Part shown: positions 53,201 to 55,300 of the stretch, one piece after another
How the letters are laid out: every line of letters starts with the position of its first letter
Numbering within the stretch: the stretch's first letter is position 1
Assembly: GCF_013299165.1 (NCBI RefSeq)
Contig: NZ_JAAFKD010000039.1
Coordinates: forward strand, 1-55,300
Reading direction: 5' to 3'
Length of the DNA stretch: 55,300 nt
From: Microcoleus sp. bin38.metabat.b11b12b14.051
GTDB taxonomy: Bacteria; Cyanobacteriota; Cyanobacteriia; Cyanobacteriales; Microcoleaceae
Translations under genes and position numbers: made by a program
The notes under the pieces: model-generated
The model's input: only the letters and a program-made list of their open reading frames with translations
What the model was told of the DNA's origin: nothing
The model's database searches: none

Positions 53201-55159
53201 AACGCTAGAGGCGGCACGGGTGGGATTGGTGGCAGCGTTGATGTCACAACCGTCGGTTTATTTCGATCGAACAATGTTTTCAACGATGAGATATTCGGCA
53301 ATCTTGCCAGTATTTCTACAGCAGGAGGTGCCGGAAGCGGGGCGATCGCCATTCGCCACGGTGGCGGCACCGATCGACCCTTTGTAGTTGGAGGGGCGAT
53401 CGACAACGGCACCCGAGGAAGCATTAATGCTGGTGGCGGAAACACCATTTTGCCGAGTTTAGCTTTTGGGGAAACTTACACCCAAGGAAATTTACCAAAT
53501 CAAATTTCCCTAATTACACCGGGCGCGCCGTCTGCTCCTGCACCAATTCCAGCACCAATTCCCCAACCAATTCCCCAACCCGTTCCCCAACCAATTCCCC
53601 AACCAATTCCCCAACCAATTCCCCAACCCGTAAATCCCGATCGTCCGGTGTCACTTCCAGCGTCCTTGCAAGTAGAATTGCGCCCGCAAAATTCAACAGA
53701 CCCAAATTCCCCGACTAGCCCTGCTATTGTAGTTCTTTCTCGCAGATTAGATTCCTCTGTTCCGGGAGTTTTAGCCTTTGAGAAATCCTTTACTAGCGAA
53801 TACGAAAAATATCTTGATTTGCCCGCCCGAACGCCGATTACTAATATGTCGGTAATTTACGAAACTCTACGTAAAAACGAACAAATTACCGGGGTAAAAT
53901 CGGCAATTATTTATATGAATTGGGTGAGAAGCTCGGATGCAGCAGCCAAACAAAATGATTCGGTGCTGGTGGCAAGTCGGGATTTATCTAATATATTGCC
54001 TGTTAGCAAAAACCTCAGCCCACCCTCCGATAGCTTGTTAGGAAATAAGTTGAAACAGAGGTTGCCGCCTGACAGTCAAGAAATTTCTGATGTTCCTAAG
54101 GGGGAGCATTTAGAATTAGTATTAGTCACCGCTAACGCTCAACCAATGCGAGTTTTAGTTCCGGCGACAACGCGCTGGCAAGTGCTGCAACTAGCCGATG
54201 CCTTCCAAAGCGAAATTACCAATCCCAGAAGAAGAAGCAGCAGCAGTTATTTGGATGCAGCGCAAAAACTTTATCGGTGGTTAATTGCGCCAATGACGGC
54301 AGAATTGACAGATTTAAAAATTGACAATTTAATTGTAATTCCGGCAGCAGGCTTGCGTAGCGTGCCGTTTGCTGCCCTTCACGACGGCAAACAATTTTTA
54401 ATTGAAAAATACAGCATTAGCGTGATGCCGAGTCTGAGTTTGACTGATATCGGCTATGACAATATTGCTGACGATGAAATTTTGGCGATGGGGGCGTCGG
54501 TATTTGAAGATAAAGCGCCACTACCAGCAGTACCGGTAGAGTTAGAATCGATCGCGCCCCCGACGCACGGAAAATCATTTTTGAATCAAGATTTTACTCT
54601 CGGAAATTTGCAAGCTCAGCGGGCAAATCGTCCGTTTGGCATCATTCACTTAGCCACCCACAGCGAATTCCAGCCAGGGGAACCAAAAAATTCTTACATT
54701 CAGTTGTGGGATACTAAATTACGCATCGATCAAATGCGACAGTTGCGGTGGAATCAACCGCCAGTGAATCTGTTAGTTTTAAGCGCGTGCAGTACCGCTT
54801 TGGGCGATGAAGAGGCGGAGTTGGGGTTTGCGGGTTTGGCGGTAGCTAGCGGTGCGCGATCAGCTTTAGCGAGTTTGTGGGAAGTCAGCGATGAAGGAAC
54901 TTTGGGGCTGATGACGGAGTTTTACCGACAATTGCGGGTGCCTAGGGCTCAGAGGAATGTCACAATTAAAGCCGAGGCTTTGCGGCGGGCGCAATTGCAG
55001 ATGCTGCGAGGGCGGGTGCGGATTCAAGACGGGCTGCTGCGAGTTGAAGGAGTTTCTGCGACTCTAATTTTACCGCCAGAAATTGCCGCTAGGGGCGATC
55101 GACTGCTGGCGCATCCTTATTATTGGGCCGCCTTCACCATGATAGGAAATCCCTGGTAA
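50300..55159 (+). CDS. secreted haemagglutinin/TPS-domain protein with C-terminal CHAT protease
   Basis: The 1619-residue protein begins with a signal peptide (MTYFRSALILTLGFWLLPLA, cleavage near SQP) and a TPS/filamentous-haemagglutinin N-domain: NILGRISGDVSVINGLISVS, NLFLMNPAGIVFGQNARLNV, SFFATTATGIGFG. A beta-helix rich in NGGTVEIS-type repeats runs to about residue 1080, followed by a proline linker of IPQP repeats (12-bp DNA units near 53541-53632). The last 450 residues are a CHAT domain: IVIPAAGLRSVPFAALHDGK, FGIIHLATHSEF (His1454) and NLLVLSACSTALGDEEAELG (Cys1497). TPS proteins need a TpsB outer-membrane partner, not found here. The protease would then act outside or at the cell surface. 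Confidence 0.88.
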   Translation: MTYFRSALILTLGFWLLPLAVQSQPVVPANDGTNTVVNSEQNRLNISGGQLSGNGANLFHSFSKFNLSEGQIANFLTNPNIQNILGRISGDVSVINGLISVSGGNSNLFLMNPAGIVFGQNARLNVPGSFFATTATGIGFGERWFNATGINDYKALLGNPNQFNFNNSQVGAIVNAGNLAVGSGQNLTLLGQTVINTGQLSAPGGQITVAAVRGSNAVRISQTGSLLSLEITPSLQSEKSAIAPAALAQLLTGPGVASATGLTANEQGQLVLTGGQTVPLNAGSAIVSGAVNVFAPNGATAGTVNILGEKVGLFGANINASGTDGGGVVRVGGGFQGLEPVPNAQVTYVSPDSTIALNAIDRGNGGTAVIWSDNTTRFFGNITARGGTAGGNGGTVEISGKNALTFQGEVDTRAPNGDLGTLWLDPANITIVSGNGDTSARSTATALEPAADPTQTSLSEVQLEQMAVGSNVIIETPGDITLQDLPDNKLGLQARTGDSVTFTAGGLFVVNDGNDVIETQGANINIFASSISLGGLSANGGNIALTANGIDFRGGANSVSSAGATIRLQPNDGRQIRIGGTGDILGILDLTAEDLGALAQGFGSIAIGRANTSSIAIVGPITFNSPLTLQGSSIAIDNPLRTSGSASLTLDAAKTEIGANVGTSGGDLSFIGNVSLNADAVLGTQARGNILFSDSLDGARALRLDAQRVFFGGTVGQTAPLSSLTVNGRSTEVSANIATSGDIAFNSTVTVDRSSTISASSGSITFASTLDSTPGRANNLTLGAGNNINFRGRVGQNQRLGLLSADAANVRAASTITARSLTVNARNTASFGGESTMILGADIKAGNVLLEGNLRTDGGNVNLQATREVRTANITSNGGRIRVEGNTVAAGAIDSSSATESGGAIALNSKAGPLTARSVNASGAIGGNITLTSQAGISALDLNSSATQGNGGAVSSIAQGNIQLGFINARGGTGGIGGSVDVTTVGLFRSNNVFNDEIFGNLASISTAGGAGSGAIAIRHGGGTDRPFVVGGAIDNGTRGSINAGGGNTILPSLAFGETYTQGNLPNQISLITPGAPSAPAPIPAPIPQPIPQPVPQPIPQPIPQPIPQPVNPDRPVSLPASLQVELRPQNSTDPNSPTSPAIVVLSRRLDSSVPGVLAFEKSFTSEYEKYLDLPARTPITNMSVIYETLRKNEQITGVKSAIIYMNWVRSSDAAAKQNDSVLVASRDLSNILPVSKNLSPPSDSLLGNKLKQRLPPDSQEISDVPKGEHLELVLVTANAQPMRVLVPATTRWQVLQLADAFQSEITNPRRRSSSSYLDAAQKLYRWLIAPMTAELTDLKIDNLIVIPAAGLRSVPFAALHDGKQFLIEKYSISVMPSLSLTDIGYDNIADDEILAMGASVFEDKAPLPAVPVELESIAPPTHGKSFLNQDFTLGNLQAQRANRPFGIIHLATHSEFQPGEPKNSYIQLWDTKLRIDQMRQLRWNQPPVNLLVLSACSTALGDEEAELGFAGLAVASGARSALASLWEVSDEGTLGLMTEFYRQLRVPRAQRNVTIKAEALRRAQLQMLRGRVRIQDGLLRVEGVSATLILPPEIAARGDRLLAHPYYWAAFTMIGNPW

Positions 55160-55162
55160 TTG

Positions 55163-55300
55163 GTCAGTTGACAGAAGAGCGCGCTCGCGACTTGCCCGCC
55201 CGCGAAGTCGAGGGGAGTCGAAGAGTTGTCAGTTGACAGAAGAGCGCGCTCGCGACTTGCCCGCCCGCGAAGTCGAGGGGAGTCGAAGAGTTGTCAGTTG
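55163..55300. repeat. 65-bp tandem repeat, cut by the window edge
   Basis: Units start at 55163, 55228 and 55293. Each contains GTCAGTTGACAGAAG and AGCGCGCTCGCGACTTGCCC. It lies just past the stop of the haemagglutinin-CHAT gene. Confidence 0.9.

Overview
The window looks like the chromosome of a filamentous, non-heterocystous-type cyanobacterium (Microcoleus/Oscillatoria-like). Evidence: many HIP1-type GCGATCGC octamers, a photosystem I PsaK subunit, a high-light-inducible chlorophyll-binding protein, a solitary CofH deazaflavin enzyme, Uma2-family genes, PEP-CTERM and two-partner-secretion-type exoproteins, CHAT and FHA proteins, and gene-poor spacers full of short dispersed repeats. The genus is inferred from gene content; no rRNA or tRNA gene was seen.

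Layout. 1-6.5 kb is an accessory region: a decapitated vanadium haloperoxidase gene, a membrane pentapeptide-repeat protein with two secreted DUF2690-like proteins, then a cassette of toxin-antitoxin-like small genes (DUF4926, DUF6883, DUF433, Uma2) with a Uma2 remnant and a MITE. 6.8-8.9 kb holds the heme A pair ctaB/ctaA. 9.6-16.9 kb holds a YHS lipoprotein, a membrane protein, two FHA proteins (one fused to a flavoprotein) and a divergent branched-chain-type solute-binding protein. 17.1-19.6 kb is a BcsA-like glucan synthase. 20.2-22.8 kb pairs a CHAT-FHA protein with a small helical protein. 22.9-29.0 kb has an oxidoreductase, the glutathione pair grxC-gshB, a PEP-CTERM protein and hflX, which lacks any standard start codon. 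29.6-30.4 kb carries an Hlip and psaK. 30.7-40 kb is mostly housekeeping or envelope (SRPBCC, cupin, galK, rsmA, cofH, two glycosyltransferases) separated by long repeat arrays. 40-46.4 kb is the most defence-island-like stretch: Uma2, an antitoxin-like/C39-peptidase/third-gene operon, then a membrane NACHT NTPase translationally coupled to a truncated FGE/lectin-fold protein carrying an RDLN minisatellite. 46.4-49.8 kb has DUF3318, a NupC-type nucleoside transporter and two small conserved genes. 50.3-55.2 kb encodes a 1619-residue secreted haemagglutinin-CHAT protein.

The strongest new observations are: (i) a MITE-like family with 18-bp terminal inverted repeats (CAATACGGTTTACTTAAG and variants) and perfect 10-bp target duplications at all three copies, one of them with a built-in empty site; (ii) the membrane-NACHT plus truncated-FGE/RDLN pair, possibly together with the preceding C39-peptidase operon, as a candidate undescribed conflict system; (iii) hflX apparently starting at AUC; (iv) an FHA-flavoprotein fusion; (v) a pseudogene that keeps its frame through two in-frame stops and has an apparently intact relative in the window. 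Function calls rest on motifs and recalled family resemblance; no database search was run.
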